This document shows, piece after piece, positions 42,131 through 51,946 of a stretch of 64,000 nt of DNA. The notes under the pieces are model-generated. The model did no database searches and was not told where the DNA came from. It was given only the letters and a program-made list of their open reading frames with translations. This DNA comes from Geobacter sp. DSM 9736. GTDB taxonomy: Bacteria > Desulfobacterota > Desulfuromonadia > Geobacterales > Geobacteraceae. The number at the start of each line of letters is the position of its first letter. Positions within the stretch are counted from its first letter, which is position 1. The stretch covers positions 3,162,753-3,226,752 of the forward strand of contig NZ_LT896716.1 in NCBI RefSeq assembly GCF_900187405.1. Reading direction: 5' to 3'. Made by a program: the position numbers and the translations under genes.

Positions 42131-43450
42131 TCACCAAAAATTGCTACTATTTCCCGCAGTTCTTTCCTCCGGTGTCTTCCAAGCTGCAAGCCATTGCAAT
42201 GCGTCGGTACTGTCGATCATCGTTCGCGCCAGCGCCAGGCGTTCCAGGACAGCGGCTTTCTGCTCCTCCTCCAGATTGACAGCTCGGCGCTCAACATCGG
42301 CAAAAAACTCCTCGACCCTCTTTGCCTTGGCCCAAGCCTTGATGATGTCGGACAATTCATCCCGACTGTCCTTGCTAGCTTCGACCCGCCGGCGTTCGGC
42401 GTCTTCCAGTGCCTGTTTCGCTTTCTCCTCCTCCCATCGTTTTCGCTCGATCTCGCGTTGCTGCTCAAGCTGTTGTCTCTGAATTTCTGCCTTGCGTTCA
42501 GCTTCTTCAACCTGTTTGGCAATCGAAGCGGATGTAACTTCTAGTTCTTTTATGATCGCGTGAAGTTTACTTGGGAAATCCCCCGCCTTTGCTTCCTGCC
42601 ATTGCCTCGCCCATTGCGTCCCTGGATATGGCGAATACGCCTGAATGCATAGCCTGCCGCTCGGCATGTCACGTGTGGACGTCCACGAGTACGATCGTGC
42701 AGCTCTTTTCAACTGCTGCGGGGTAAGGTCAGTAACCTTTATGTACTCTCCATCAATGTGCCGCACCTCCACATACTCGGTCATCTCGTAGACGGTAAGC
42801 CCTATGGCTACGCTGCCGATGAACACCAGGGTAGGCCGTGACGGAGACCATAGATCAGAATTGTGGTTATCACCTCTCTTCTTTTCACGCTCGTCGATCA
42901 TGCGACGCCATAGGCGCTGCCCGTGCGGAGAAAATTTTACCTGATGCCCGTGTGCCTCAAGATCCAGATAGAGTTCGTTTGCCACATCAATGGTGCGACT
43001 TGCCATTTCCTTGGATGTGATTATATCCGGAAGGAGCCTTTTGATGGGCCTGATGAACGGGTTGAAGTAAGATTCTCGTCCTTCATTCAGACGTTCCTGA
43101 AAGCCCACAAGCAGCGAATGGAGTGCCGGAAGCTCACTGCGCTTCCGGCGTTTGATTTTTGGTGGCTTATATTCAAACTTTAACGGCGCCCGTCTCGCTT
43201 CGCCATCTCGCGCCCATTCCAGTTCGTCCCCCGGACTGGCAGCTGGCAACGGTGGTTTCTTGGGGCGTTTGCCGGTCGCATACATCGCCCAGTAGCCCCT
43301 TTGTGGCCGAGGGACCTTCAGTCGAGTGCAGATTCGGGCAAGAAAACTCGATGAAACCTTGTACTTCAGTGCGACAGTAGTCATCGGCTCCGCCCATACC
43401 TCTTCATACAACTGGTCCCGGCTGACTCGGGTGTCTTTTGTTTTGTCCAT
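42131..43450 (-). CDS. HTH and coiled-coil protein of unknown function
   Basis: A 439-residue protein. The N-terminus (SRDQLYEEVWAEPMTTVALKYKVSS, then VPRPQRGYWA) is a recurring helix-turn-helix-like domain. The middle is mixed alpha/beta with no motif I can name, and residues about 310-400 form a long charged coiled coil. Proteins of this outline turn up in accessory regions near restriction and defence genes. It is the first gene inside the presumed element, transcribed toward the left boundary and divergent from AbiEi. Possibly a regulator; not assignable further. Confidence 0.6.
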   Translation of the reverse strand: MDKTKDTRVSRDQLYEEVWAEPMTTVALKYKVSSSFLARICTRLKVPRPQRGYWAMYATGKRPKKPPLPAASPGDELEWARDGEARRAPLKFEYKPPKIKRRKRSELPALHSLLVGFQERLNEGRESYFNPFIRPIKRLLPDIITSKEMASRTIDVANELYLDLEAHGHQVKFSPHGQRLWRRMIDEREKKRGDNHNSDLWSPSRPTLVFIGSVAIGLTVYEMTEYVEVRHIDGEYIKVTDLTPQQLKRAARSYSWTSTRDMPSGRLCIQAYSPYPGTQWARQWQEAKAGDFPSKLHAIIKELEVTSASIAKQVEEAERKAEIQRQQLEQQREIERKRWEEEKAKQALEDAERRRVEASKDSRDELSDIIKAWAKAKRVEEFFADVERRAVNLEEEQKAAVLERLALARTMIDSTDALQWLAAWKTPEERTAGNSSNFW

Positions 43451-43609
43451 AGCAGTCCCTATCGATACAGAATATAACCTGCTTGAAATATAGGATTCTC
43501 TTCGTAGTCAGTCAAATGCTCGATGAACATCATTTCATATTGATTGTTTGCAAATAAAAGCAACACATGCTATTTTATGCGCGAAATTCAAAGAGGTTAG
43601 AGATGGCGT

Positions 43610-44389
43610 ATGTATCTTGGTCTGGTCGATAGTTTAGCAGCGGAGGGCCGCTCTTGTTTCACCTATCAGGAGTTCCTCAAGCTGTCCGGTTCTTCTGAGG
43701 TTGCGGTCAAATCTGCCCTGCATCGCCTGCTGAAAAAGGGCGAAATAGCAATGCCGTACCGCGGCTTCTACGTAATTCTTCTCCCGATGCACCGAAGCGT
43801 AGGTTGTGTGCCACCAGCCCAGTTTATCCCAGATCTCATGGAGCATTTGGGAGAGGTCTATTATGCCGGTCTCTTGAGTGCAGCAGAATATCATGGGGCG
43901 GCACATCAGCGGCCGCAGATCTTTCAAGTTATGGTGGCAAAGGTCCGCAGGCCGATAACCTGTGGCAATATCAGGGTTCAGTTTGTTTATCGGAAAAATG
44001 CAGCAGCAATCCCCACTGAGTTTCGTAACACCACTGCCGGTACGATAAAAGTATCAACGCCCGAGGCAACCGCTCTCGACGTGGTCGGTTATGTTAGCCA
44101 TTGCGCCGGCCTGGATAATGTTGCAACCATTTTGATCGAGCTGGCTGAATGCATCGATCCCAAGCGCCTTGTCGAAGTTGCCGAACTATCCCCAGTGTCA
44201 TATGCACAGAGGCTTGGCTACCTGCTGGAGCTGCTTGGCGAAAAGGACAAGGTCGTTCAGCTTGCTGAATATGTTCGGAAGAAGTGCCCGGTGCCAACTG
44301 CGCTACTACCAAGACTAAGCATCAAGGGGGCGGCAAAAGATAGGCAATGGCAGGTTTACATAAATACAACGATCGAACCAGATATTTGA
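43610..44389 (+). CDS. AbiEi-type antitoxin/regulator
   Basis: A 259-residue protein with the AbiEi outline: an N-terminal winged helix (LAAEGRSCFTYQEFLKLSGSSEVAVKSALHRLLKKGEI) ending in the GFYVIL wing, and a C-terminal domain with YYAGLLSAAEYHGAAHQRPQIFQVMV and STPEATALDVV. AbiEi proteins repress their own promoter and neutralise AbiEii nucleotidyltransferase toxins. The usual adjacent toxin is missing; the nearest AbiEii lies 7.6 kb downstream. The AAGAGG RBS is best spaced for an ATG at 43603, whose frame stops after nine codons, so translation from 43610 is less well supported. Confidence 0.8.
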   Translation: MYLGLVDSLAAEGRSCFTYQEFLKLSGSSEVAVKSALHRLLKKGEIAMPYRGFYVILLPMHRSVGCVPPAQFIPDLMEHLGEVYYAGLLSAAEYHGAAHQRPQIFQVMVAKVRRPITCGNIRVQFVYRKNAAAIPTEFRNTTAGTIKVSTPEATALDVVGYVSHCAGLDNVATILIELAECIDPKRLVEVAELSPVSYAQRLGYLLELLGEKDKVVQLAEYVRKKCPVPTALLPRLSIKGAAKDRQWQVYINTTIEPDI

Positions 44390-44511
44390 GCCCTTGTGCA
44401 ATCTGCTGAGACATTATCTGACACATACCCATGTTATTATAGATCGCATTTATCTCGCGGGATAATACTCGCTTCGTCTAACATTTTAATCAGAGTTCAG
44501 AAGGAAAGCGC

Positions 44512-47500
44512 ATGTCTACACGCTTTTTTACAAACGCCGGCGACAATACCCTGCTCAATAAATTCAAGGGCATTTTCGAACATAACCGGGACATACAATT
44601 TTTTGATGCGCTGGTAGGCTTTCTGCGTGCGTCCGGGTATTTTTCAATCCGCCCGTTTCTGCAACATGTTCCCAATATCCGCATTCTTGTCGGAATCAAC
44701 GTTGATACAATCATTTCTGACTACCAAAAGCAGGGGCTGCTGTTTCATCCCGACTTGGATCGGGCTGTGGAGGAGTTTCGCAAAACACTGCGCAGTGACA
44801 TCCAGGAGTCTCGCTATTCCAGCGAGGTGGAAGACGGCATCGTTCAATTTGTGGATGATGTGGTTTCCAAGAAACTGGAGATCCGTGCTCACCCTTCCAA
44901 GCGGCTGCACGCCAAGATTTACATTTTCCGGCCGCAAGGTTTCAATGAACACAAGGCCGGAGCGGTCATAACCGGCTCATCAAACTTGACTGATGCCGGT
45001 CTCGGCACGAAAGAAGCTTCCAGGAACTATGAATTCAATGTACTGCTGAACACATTTGATGATGTTCAGTTTGCCACCCAGGAGTTTGAAACGCTCTGGC
45101 AGGAGGGGGTGTCGATCCTGCCGAGAGATGTTTCCAAGGTCAAAGAGGAGTCTTATCTTCGTTCCGATCTGACTCCATTCGAGCTGTACATCAAATTTCT
45201 GACAGAGTATTTCGGGTCGGCCATTGAGTTCGACCCCAACGCAATTGAAGATCTTCCGGACGGATTCAAACGGCTTTCCTACCAGGGAGATGCCGTTAAA
45301 CAGGGCTTTGACCTGCTGCAGAAGCACAACGGCTTTTTTCTTGCCGATGTTGTCGGTCTAGGCAAAACAATTATCGCCGTCCTGATCGCCAGGAAATTCT
45401 ACTTTCACAACGGTTTCCCCGAGCACCGCTCCCACACGCTTATCATTGTTCCGCCTGCACTGAAGGACTCTTGGGAGAAAACCCTGGAGAAGTTCCGTCT
45501 GGATAACTATAAGCTGGTCTCCAACGGTAGTCTGCACAAGCTGACCCATCCGGAAAAATACGACCTCGTCATCATCGATGAGGCCCACAAGTTCCGTAAC
45601 GACACTGCCGATGCCTATGACCTGCTTCAGCGGATATGCAAGACACCGACGAAGCGCCGCTTGAAGGATGATACTTTGGCGAAGAAGAAGGTAATCCTTG
45701 TTTCGGCAACACCGCTCAACAACCGTCCTGCAGATATCCGCAACCTCATCCTGCTTTTCCAGGACGGCAAAGACTCTTCTCTGGAAATCGGCAACCTGCA
45801 GCGCTTCTTCAACCAGCGAATCAAGGAATACGAAAACGCACTGCGGAACCTTGACGCCAGCGCTGCCCGGCATGAGGTAAAGCGCATTTACGATCTCATC
45901 CGGGAAAAGGTGGTGACGCATCTGACCGTCCGCCGCACCAGGACCGATCTCGTCGATGCCGCGGATTACAAGAAGGACCTGGACGAACAGGGGATCATCT
46001 TTCCTAAGGTGGAGAAGCCGCACAAGATTCTATACAAGCTGGAGCCGGAGCTGGAAAGGCTTTACGACCAGACTGCAAAGATCCTGGTGACTGATCTTGC
46101 CTATAACCGCTACCGCGCCATCGGGTTCCTGAAACCTGACAAGAAGCTGAAGTACCAGAATGCTGACCGGATTTCCGCCCAGTTGGCCAACATCATGAAG
46201 ACCCTGCTGATCAAGAGACTGGACAGCAGCTTTCATGCCTTCAGGGAATCGCTCCGGCGCTTTAAGGAAGCGACATGGGCGATGGTCAGTATGTTCGAGA
46301 GCGGGACCATCTACATCGCCCCCAATCTTGACGTTTCAACCTATATTCTCGAAGGACGCGAAGACGAGCTTGTTGCCAAGATTGCCGAGAAGCGGGACAC
46401 TGACCCGACTATTGAAATATGCACTCCCGATGATTTCCGTGATGACTTTCTGCCAAATCTGCAGCGGGATTACGAGATACTTGATGCCCTTACCAAACAG
46501 TGGCTCAGGGTACAGACCGACCCCAAGCTGGACGAGTTCCTGGTCTATCTTCGCGGTGAGCTGTTTGAGCGGCGTATCAACCACGGCGGCAAGCTGGTGG
46601 TATTTTCAGAAGCGAAAGAGACCACCGACTATCTGAAGAAAGAGCTGGCGAAGCATGGCTTTGACAAGGTCCTCACCATTGATTCCCATAACCGGAAGGA
46701 GCGGATGCCGGCAGTCCGGGCAAACTTCGACGCCAACCTCCCCCTTGATCAGCAGGTCAATGAATTCAATATTCTCCTGTCCACCGAGGTTCTGGCTGAG
46801 GGGGTGAACCTCCACCAGGCCAATGTTATAATCAACTACGATACCCCCTGGAACTCAACCCGGCTCATGCAACGGATTGGCAGGGTGAACCGCATCGGTA
46901 CGACTGCCCCGAAAATCCATATCTACAACTTCTATCCCACGGCCAAAGTGGACAACGATCTCGAATTGCAGAAAAAGGCGATCATGAAGCTCCAGGCCTT
47001 TCATTCGGCCCTCGGTGAGGACAGCCAGATATATTCAGAGGACGAGGAGTTTGAAACCTTCGGTCTGTTTGACAAGGATATTCAGGAAGAAAAGGATGAG
47101 CGGCTTACCCTGCTGATGGAGTTGAGACGTTTCAAAAGGGATAACCCGGAAAAGTTCCGCCGTATCCGCAATCTTCCCCTGCGAGCCAGGACAGGCAGGT
47201 CCGTGGCGGTTCTGGACAGTAAGACGGTCACCTTTATTCGTAACCAGAAGCGTGACGCGTTTTACGCTATTGGCCCAATTGACGAGATTGAGGAGTTGAG
47301 CTTTCTGGAAACTGCACGAATATATCGCGCAACAGTTGATGAGCCGCTCCAGCCGCTTCACGAGCGCCACCACGACCATGTGAACCTAGCCATGCTGGAT
47401 TTCGCTGACAAACTGCAGGCGGAAGCGGTGCAGCACAAAGTGGTGGACACCACCCAAGGACCAAACGAACGCAAGGCGCTAGCGTACCTCGATGCTTTTC

Positions 47501-47787
47501 TCAAATTGCCCTTCATCAGCGATGTTGAGAAGAAACGCATTCATGCTGCCAAGCATGCCGTCAAACTAGCTAAATTCGCCAAACTACAGCGGGGGGTGAA
47601 TGACCTTTTCAAGAGTCAGAGCAAGACCAAGTTGACGCCGGTTACGCTGCTCGACAAGCTGATGGAGATTCTCGACCGTTATCCGCTGGATGACGAATTT
47701 GAAAACGCAGCCTTGCCGCTGTTTGATGTCCAGACCATCGGGGAGCTCAAACCTGAAATCATCATATCGGAGTCATTCTCTTCATGA
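44512..47787 (+). CDS. PLD-domain SNF2-type DNA helicase
   Basis: A 1091-residue protein. The N-terminal phospholipase-D-like nuclease domain has H133-A-K135 and the S156-S157-N158 segment of an HxK...(S)N half-motif. The helicase core follows: VVGLGKT (about 280-286), DEAH (D356-H359), SATPLNN and, in the second lobe, VVFSEAKETTDYL and QRIGRVNRIG. A single HKD suggests dimeric nuclease action. RBS GAAGG precedes the ATG, and the stop overlaps the methyltransferase start as ATGA, so the two proteins form one unit. This resembles the translocase/nuclease arm of a restriction-like defence system. Confidence 0.83.
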   Translation: MSTRFFTNAGDNTLLNKFKGIFEHNRDIQFFDALVGFLRASGYFSIRPFLQHVPNIRILVGINVDTIISDYQKQGLLFHPDLDRAVEEFRKTLRSDIQESRYSSEVEDGIVQFVDDVVSKKLEIRAHPSKRLHAKIYIFRPQGFNEHKAGAVITGSSNLTDAGLGTKEASRNYEFNVLLNTFDDVQFATQEFETLWQEGVSILPRDVSKVKEESYLRSDLTPFELYIKFLTEYFGSAIEFDPNAIEDLPDGFKRLSYQGDAVKQGFDLLQKHNGFFLADVVGLGKTIIAVLIARKFYFHNGFPEHRSHTLIIVPPALKDSWEKTLEKFRLDNYKLVSNGSLHKLTHPEKYDLVIIDEAHKFRNDTADAYDLLQRICKTPTKRRLKDDTLAKKKVILVSATPLNNRPADIRNLILLFQDGKDSSLEIGNLQRFFNQRIKEYENALRNLDASAARHEVKRIYDLIREKVVTHLTVRRTRTDLVDAADYKKDLDEQGIIFPKVEKPHKILYKLEPELERLYDQTAKILVTDLAYNRYRAIGFLKPDKKLKYQNADRISAQLANIMKTLLIKRLDSSFHAFRESLRRFKEATWAMVSMFESGTIYIAPNLDVSTYILEGREDELVAKIAEKRDTDPTIEICTPDDFRDDFLPNLQRDYEILDALTKQWLRVQTDPKLDEFLVYLRGELFERRINHGGKLVVFSEAKETTDYLKKELAKHGFDKVLTIDSHNRKERMPAVRANFDANLPLDQQVNEFNILLSTEVLAEGVNLHQANVIINYDTPWNSTRLMQRIGRVNRIGTTAPKIHIYNFYPTAKVDNDLELQKKAIMKLQAFHSALGEDSQIYSEDEEFETFGLFDKDIQEEKDERLTLLMELRRFKRDNPEKFRRIRNLPLRARTGRSVAVLDSKTVTFIRNQKRDAFYAIGPIDEIEELSFLETARIYRATVDEPLQPLHERHHDHVNLAMLDFADKLQAEAVQHKVVDTTQGPNERKALAYLDAFLKLPFISDVEKKRIHAAKHAVKLAKFAKLQRGVNDLFKSQSKTKLTPVTLLDKLMEILDRYPLDDEFENAALPLFDVQTIGELKPEIIISESFSS

Positions 47788-50700
47788 ATCATATCGAGCT
47801 GAAACAACTGCTGCAGCAACCTTACGATCGCGCTGCCTGGCAGGCGATACTGCGGGAAACGTTTCCCAATGTCTCCATCCTGGCCCAGCCCCATGCTGTC
47901 CTCTGTGAGAACAAGGATGTGGCATCGTTTCTGGAACTGGGGAGCGTCCGGCTGCACGACGATAAAAAACTGGCGATCTTTGAAGTTGCCTTGACCCCCA
48001 AGAAGAAAATCCAGCGTAACCGGGTGGAGCTGCGCAACCTGGTTGCCAGGTACATTGATCAGGAGAACAACCACGGTGTGCTGGTCATCTTCACCGGCCA
48101 GAACGAAGATTATCGCTTCACCTTCACTGCCAAAGAGTCGGAGTTCAATGACGACGGCGAGTTTGTCGAACGGCAGACCGCCACCAAGCGCTTCACCTAC
48201 TTGCTCGGCCCCCACGAGACCTGCACCACCGCGGCACGACGACTGAGTCAACTTGCCGAAAAGCAGGATAGGGCAACTCTAACCGATGTCGTTGATGCGT
48301 TCTCGGTGGAAAAGCTCAACAAGGAGTTCTTCAATCTCTACAAGGAGCATTACACCACCTTTGTTAATCACCTATTGGCTGGCACGGCTCCGCAACAGGT
48401 CTTTGGAATTCCCCGCATGGCGGATGACAAAGAACAGGACAAGGCGAACAAGCCGGTACGTGACTTTGCCAAGCGCCTGCTGGGCCGCCTTGTTTTTCTC
48501 CACTTCATACAGAAGAAAGGGTGGCTCGGTTGTCCTGCCGACCGCACCGATTGGATCAACGGCGAACGGGACTTTGTGCGCAACCTTTTCCTGTCCTGTC
48601 CAGACAAGGAAAAATTCTACTCCATCAGGCTTGTGCCGCTCTTCTTCGAAGCCCTCAATCGTCCCGACCGCCCCAATGCCATTTTTGCAGTTACCGGCAC
48701 ACGCGTACCGTACCTGAACGGTGGTCTGTTCGAGCATGAAAAGTTGCCGAACGACCATAAGCCGCTGCCAGTGGAAAAGCTTGATTTCCCTGCCACGCTT
48801 TTTGAACAACTACTGGAATTCTTCGGTCAGTACAACTTCACCATCGATGAAAATGATCCGGATGATCACGAGGTCGGCATTGATCCAGAGATGCTGGGCC
48901 ACATCTTTGAAAACCTGTTGGAGGATAATAAGGACAAAGGGGCTTTCTACACTCCTAAGGCCATTGTCCAGTATATGTGTCAGCAGAGCCTGATCCACTA
49001 CCTGCAGCAGCACCTGGGAGAGCGGGATGAGTTGGTACAGCTAGTCCGCTTCAAAGATGCTGGTTCTGCGACGGATAAGAACAATTGGGTACGTCAGAAT
49101 GCAAAGCGCATAGAAGAACTGCTCGACCGCCTGAAGATTTGTGATCCGGCCATTGGCTCCGGCGCCTTTCCAATCGGCCTGCTACAGGAAATCTACTGGA
49201 TCAAACTGACCCTCGACTGGACACTGGACCCGGCAGAAACCAAGCTGAAAATCATTCAGAACTCCATCTATGGGGTGGATATCGATGCCGGCGCGGTGGA
49301 GATCGCCCGCCTTCGTTTCTGGCTGTCGCTGATCGTGGATGAGGACGAGCCCCGCCCGCTCCCTAACCTGGATTACAAGATCATGCAGGGGGACTCACTG
49401 CTGGAGTCGTTTGAGGGGATTCCGCTGGATAACCTGCAACAATCAAAAGGTTTCAAGGTGGAAGTGTTTTCAAAACAGGGCCAGGGACAGATGTTTCCCG
49501 GGGATCTGCTGGAATTTACGCAATCGCATGAGAGCAACGCCAGGGCTAAAGAAATCTCCTCTTTAATAAACAAGTATTTTGACGTGACCAATCCGACCGA
49601 GAAGCAGGAACTACACAAACAAATTGATCGCTTCGTGTTGGATCACATTGATTACAACCTGCAGATACAGGAAGAGAAGTTCAGTGATGAGCTTCAGTTG
49701 CGCAAAGCAGAGATCAAGCGCAAGGCCGGACTTGTTAAGGGGTGGAAGCCTGCCAAGAAGGATGAACAGAGGCTTGCAGCGCTTGAGGATGGCCTGAAAT
49801 CAATTACCCTGAAAAAGGAAAAATTGCAGGAATTGGAAGAAAAGCCGGAACGTCCCTATTTCCTCTGGCATCTGTTCTTTCAGGATGTGTTTGAGCAGGG
49901 TGGGTTTGACATATTCATTGCAAATCCCCCTTATGTAAGACATGAAACCATTAGCCATTATCGTGGAAACCTTGACCATTATGAAACAGCTGCCAGCAGG
50001 GCCGATCTTTTCGTCTTTTTTTACGAACGTGCAGTAAAGTTGCTTAAAGAAAATGGCATACTAACTTTCATAAGTTCCAATAAATATTATCGATCAGCCT
50101 ATGGAGAGAAGCTGCGAGGCTTTCTAGGACAACAACTCACAATTAATGAACTCATTGATTTTGGGGATGCTCCGGTTTTTGATGCCATTGCTTATGCCTC
50201 AATAATTATCGGCTCTCGCCAATCTCCCGCAGAAAACCACACTCTTCGTGCCTATGCCTGGGACAAGGGTGATCAGTTAAATCGCATAGCAGAAATTGTA
50301 GCAAATAGAGGATTTGAAATATCTCAGCAATCAATGCGTTCGGACGGCTGGCATTTGGAGTCTCAAGAATCGTTGAAGCTATTAGAAACTCTAACAAAGA
50401 GGGGTACCCCTCTCTCAAGTTACGTTAAGGGTAGTTTGTATCGAGGCATTATCACTGGATATAATGAGGCCTTTGTTTTAGACAGCATCACGAGAGATAC
50501 TCTGATTGCTGAAGACCCAAAATCTGCGGAGCTTATCAAACCATGGTTGCGCGGGCGAGATGTAAAGCGATGGAATGTTTCATGGGCACAACTCTATGTA
50601 ATTGCCTTTCCATTCGGCTTTCACGAAAACCTCAATAATTATCCGGCAATTCTTAAGCATCTGAAGAAACACGAAAAGAAGCTTAAAGAACGTGGTCAAT

Positions 50701-51905
50701 GTACTTCTTCAAGAGGAGGCAAAGGTGAAGGCCAACATCACTGGCTGGAGTTGGATAACAATCCGAAGCCTTCCTACCTTCAAGAATTTACCAAACCCAA
50801 AGTGATCATTCCTGCAATCGAGCGTCAGTGCGCTTTTGCTTACGATGATGAAGGGTACTATAGCAACGACAAGACAAGTATTTGCGCCTCTGAGGAAGCT
50901 CTTTTCCTTTGCTCAGTGCTGAATTCTTCAGTCATCTGGTGGATTATTCAGCAAACTGCTGCAAGCAAACAAAATGGCTATTTTGAGTTTAAACCCATGT
51001 ATGTCGCGCCACTGCCCATTCCTGATGCTTCAAAGGCAGACAAAGATCGCCTTGAAGTTCTTGCACAACAAGCAAGGAAAACAACTGGTCCTCAGCTCGA
51101 TTTAATAGAAAGGGAGATTAACTCCATTGTTTACCGACTGTTCAAGCTGCTTCCAGATGAAATTGCCATAATTGAACAGAAACCAACTTCATTCAGCATT
51201 GACCACAAGTCTGCTTTGATTACCCGGATTCTTCCTGCTCTCAAAGAAAAACACTCCTATTTCTCTCTCTCGGCAGTCAAACAAACCCTGGCTGATGCCG
51301 AAATCGAACTGGCTGACGATACCCTCCGTGAATACATGAGCGACGCCATGTCCTCCGGTATTGTTTCTGATGCCGGACGTGGCTGGTACAGCCACCATAC
51401 AAAACCGGTCAATCTTGATCCTAAGCCGGTCGCGAAGATAATCCGGGCAGTGAAGAAAGCATTTCCGCTCCTTGATTTCTGCTGCTGGTCCACGGTCCAG
51501 TTCAATCCCTTTGCCCTCCACCTTATCGCCCAACCGACTATTTTCCTTTACGCCGAGGGTGACACCCTGAACAGCGTGGCCGAAACCCTGAAAGAGAATG
51601 GTTGGGATGCATGGGCCGATCCCGGCAAGAGTGAAGTTGAGCGCTACATCAAACCGGGAGACAGGACGGTGATCTTGCGTCCCTCAATACAAAAGCAACC
51701 GGAAAGTAAAGACCAGGTAGCTCCAATCGAAAAGGCTCTAATTGACCTTAAGATCGAAGCCTCAAAGCTTCACCTGATGGATTCTACCGAAGTCCAACGA
51801 ATTGTCGATGCTGTGCTCAGATCTGGATTGCTGCAAGTTACTGCTTTTCTTGGTTATTCAGAGGCGAAGAGAGAAAAAGTAGAAAGCGTGGAATTGGCCC
51901 ACTAA
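47784..51905 (+). CDS. Adenine-specific DNA methyltransferase fused to an AbiEi-like C-terminal domain
   Basis: A 1373-residue protein. Residues about 1-200 form an N-terminal alpha/beta domain (LHDDKKLAIFEVALTPKKK), possibly a degenerate nuclease. The Eco57I/type IIG-like N6-adenine methyltransferase core has FYTPKAIVQYM, DPAIGSGAF (D454) and NPPY (714-717), followed by a target-recognition region to about 1110. The last 230 residues look unrelated to methyltransferases: a winged helix (YFSLSAVKQTLADAEIELADDTLREYM), a GRGWY wing and CCWSTVQFNPFALHLIAQPTIFLY, the pattern of AbiEi-like (DUF6577-type) antitoxins. The AbiEii toxin gene starts 41 bases downstream. Methylation is well supported; the antitoxin role is inference. 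Confidence 0.8.
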   Translation: MNHIELKQLLQQPYDRAAWQAILRETFPNVSILAQPHAVLCENKDVASFLELGSVRLHDDKKLAIFEVALTPKKKIQRNRVELRNLVARYIDQENNHGVLVIFTGQNEDYRFTFTAKESEFNDDGEFVERQTATKRFTYLLGPHETCTTAARRLSQLAEKQDRATLTDVVDAFSVEKLNKEFFNLYKEHYTTFVNHLLAGTAPQQVFGIPRMADDKEQDKANKPVRDFAKRLLGRLVFLHFIQKKGWLGCPADRTDWINGERDFVRNLFLSCPDKEKFYSIRLVPLFFEALNRPDRPNAIFAVTGTRVPYLNGGLFEHEKLPNDHKPLPVEKLDFPATLFEQLLEFFGQYNFTIDENDPDDHEVGIDPEMLGHIFENLLEDNKDKGAFYTPKAIVQYMCQQSLIHYLQQHLGERDELVQLVRFKDAGSATDKNNWVRQNAKRIEELLDRLKICDPAIGSGAFPIGLLQEIYWIKLTLDWTLDPAETKLKIIQNSIYGVDIDAGAVEIARLRFWLSLIVDEDEPRPLPNLDYKIMQGDSLLESFEGIPLDNLQQSKGFKVEVFSKQGQGQMFPGDLLEFTQSHESNARAKEISSLINKYFDVTNPTEKQELHKQIDRFVLDHIDYNLQIQEEKFSDELQLRKAEIKRKAGLVKGWKPAKKDEQRLAALEDGLKSITLKKEKLQELEEKPERPYFLWHLFFQDVFEQGGFDIFIANPPYVRHETISHYRGNLDHYETAASRADLFVFFYERAVKLLKENGILTFISSNKYYRSAYGEKLRGFLGQQLTINELIDFGDAPVFDAIAYASIIIGSRQSPAENHTLRAYAWDKGDQLNRIAEIVANRGFEISQQSMRSDGWHLESQESLKLLETLTKRGTPLSSYVKGSLYRGIITGYNEAFVLDSITRDTLIAEDPKSAELIKPWLRGRDVKRWNVSWAQLYVIAFPFGFHENLNNYPAILKHLKKHEKKLKERGQCTSSRGGKGEGQHHWLELDNNPKPSYLQEFTKPKVIIPAIERQCAFAYDDEGYYSNDKTSICASEEALFLCSVLNSSVIWWIIQQTAASKQNGYFEFKPMYVAPLPIPDASKADKDRLEVLAQQARKTTGPQLDLIEREINSIVYRLFKLLPDEIAIIEQKPTSFSIDHKSALITRILPALKEKHSYFSLSAVKQTLADAEIELADDTLREYMSDAMSSGIVSDAGRGWYSHHTKPVNLDPKPVAKIIRAVKKAFPLLDFCCWSTVQFNPFALHLIAQPTIFLYAEGDTLNSVAETLKENGWDAWADPGKSEVERYIKPGDRTVILRPSIQKQPESKDQVAPIEKALIDLKIEASKLHLMDSTEVQRIVDAVLRSGLLQVTAFLGYSEAKREKVESVELAH

Positions 51906-51946
51906 TTCCCCACTATTAAATTTTTGAGGCGTTAATGGGTTAAAAA

